Positions 6,222 through 7,023 of a DNA stretch of 7,023 bases are shown here, one piece after another. The notes beneath the pieces are model-generated. The model was given only the letters and a program-made list of their open reading frames with translations, made no database searches and was not told where the DNA came from. Both the position numbers and the translations under genes were made by a program. Source of the DNA: AM-2324 sp042091035 (GTDB lineage Bacteria > Bacteroidota > Bacteroidia > Chitinophagales > Saprospiraceae); the NCBI GenBank assembly GCA_042091035.1, contig JBELIG010000169.1, forward strand, positions 1 to 7,023, given 5' to 3'. Every line of letters begins with the position of its first letter. Position 1 is the stretch's first letter.

Positions 6222-7023
6222 ATGGATAACGCAGAAAAGAATATGTCGGAAAAGAATAATTACGATGCGGGTAATATAACCGCACTGGAAGGCTTAGAAG
6301 CAGTGAGAAAACGTCCTGGGATGTACATTGGTTCTACCGATTCAAAAGGTCTACACCACCTAGTATGGGAGGTTATAGACAACTCGATAGATGAGCACCT
6401 TGCTGGACATTGTTCCAAGATCCAAATGATCGTCCACAAGGACAATTCCATAACTGTAAAAGATGACGGTCGTGGAATCCCTGTAGGAATGCATCCAAAA
6501 TTAAAAAAATCCGCACTAGAAGTTGTAATGACTGTATTACACGCAGGTGGTAAATTTGATAAAGACACCTATAAGGTTTCTGGTGGTCTGCATGGTGTAG
6601 GGGTTTCTTGTGTAAACGCTCTATCTTCAAAATTAATAGTTGAAGTTCATAGAGATGGAAAGGTATATGACCAAGAATATAAGCAAGGTAAGCCACAATA
6701 CGATGTAAGAGAAACAGGAACTTCTGATATTACAGGTACGAACGTAACATTCTATCCAGATCCTGAAATTTTCGAAGCAATAGTTTATAACTTCGATATT
6801 TTGGCGACAAGAATGCGTGAACTATCTTATCTAAACCAAGGTCTCACCCTTACTATAGAAGATGAACGAGAGCAAGATGAAGATGGGGCATTCAAAGCAG
6901 AAACTTTCTATTCAGAAGGTGGACTAGCAGAATATGTAAACTTCCTTGACGCATCAAGAACAAATCTAATTGACCAACCGATACACGTTATAGGCAAAGA
7001 GGAGAACGTAGAAGTTGAGGTTG
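6222..7023 (+). CDS. gyrB: DNA gyrase subunit B, N-terminal part (cut by the window edge)
   Basis: This is the ATPase subunit of DNA gyrase, which with GyrA introduces negative supercoils. The first 267 codons are present and the frame is open at the edge; a full GyrB in this phylum is about 650 residues, so the rest lies to the right. The GHKL ATPase domain is clear. EGLEAVRKRPGMYIGST at 23-39 is followed by HLVWEVIDNSIDE at 46-58 with the catalytic Glu50 and Mg-binding Asn54. Next come DDGRGIP at 81-87, LHAGGKFD at 106-113 and the ATP-lid glycine loop KVSGGLHGVGVS at 118-129. RMRELSYLNQGL at 197-208 leads into the transducer domain. Two starts are possible: ATG at 6222 or the in-frame ATG at 6243 (Met8), which gives MSEKNNYDAG. 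I chose the upstream one, but the second is credible. The region 92-97 (PKLKKS) differs from the usual EGVSA-type sequence. ParE is the main alternative but fits less well. Confidence 0.93.
   Translation, partial: MDNAEKNMSEKNNYDAGNITALEGLEAVRKRPGMYIGSTDSKGLHHLVWEVIDNSIDEHLAGHCSKIQMIVHKDNSITVKDDGRGIPVGMHPKLKKSALEVVMTVLHAGGKFDKDTYKVSGGLHGVGVSCVNALSSKLIVEVHRDGKVYDQEYKQGKPQYDVRETGTSDITGTNVTFYPDPEIFEAIVYNFDILATRMRELSYLNQGLTLTIEDEREQDEDGAFKAETFYSEGGLAEYVNFLDASRTNLIDQPIHVIGKEENVEVEV

Noticed and set aside
6260..6696. Two overlapping minus-strand open frames opposite gyrB
   Set aside because: The plus strand here encodes the highly conserved GyrB ATPase domain; the antisense frames are by-products of its codon use.

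Overview
The window looks like chromosomal DNA of a low-GC member of the Bacteroidota. Four things support this. A secreted nuclease ends in a type IX secretion (Por) sorting domain. A promoter element of the TAnnTTTG type lies close to its start. Starts are preceded by A-rich sequence rather than a Shine-Dalgarno sequence. The GyrB and nucleoid-associated proteins resemble those of this phylum. The class cannot be fixed from the sequence. I see no tRNA, rRNA, CRISPR array, insertion sequence or phage gene, and most of the window is ordinary housekeeping and accessory-metabolism sequence.

Layout from left to right. At the extreme left edge a minus-strand reading frame starts just downstream of the aldehyde dehydrogenase and leaves the window. 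Positions 45-1457 (minus) encode an ALDH3-like aldehyde dehydrogenase. A 154-bp divergent spacer (1458-1611) holds an AT-only palindrome and a good TAnnTTTG element. Positions 1612-2679 and 2698-4017 (plus) form a likely two-gene operon: a secreted endonuclease I-type nuclease followed by a periplasmic PhoD-like phosphatase/phosphodiesterase. The operon meets a convergent LpxL/HtrB-type acyltransferase gene (4048-4917, minus) at a hairpin that can terminate transcription from both sides. A 92-bp divergent spacer (4918-5009) separates this from a YejK/NdpA-type nucleoid-associated protein (5010-6047, plus). A 174-bp spacer (6048-6221) rich in inverted and direct repeats leads into gyrB (6222 onward), which is cut by the right edge.

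How the genes may work together. The nuclease and phosphatase pair suggests scavenging of phosphate from extracellular nucleic acids, with the nuclease exported through the outer membrane and the phosphatase kept in the periplasm. The nucleoid-associated protein and gyrB are adjacent, on the same strand, and both act on chromosome topology. The acyltransferase probably adds a secondary acyl chain to lipid A or a related envelope lipid. The aldehyde dehydrogenase has no obvious link to its neighbours.

The least explained sequence is the spacer upstream of gyrB. It contains a perfect 9-4-9 dyad ending two bases before the start codon and a pair of related imperfect palindromes 51 bp apart. I found no convincing evidence of a wholly new multi-gene system.
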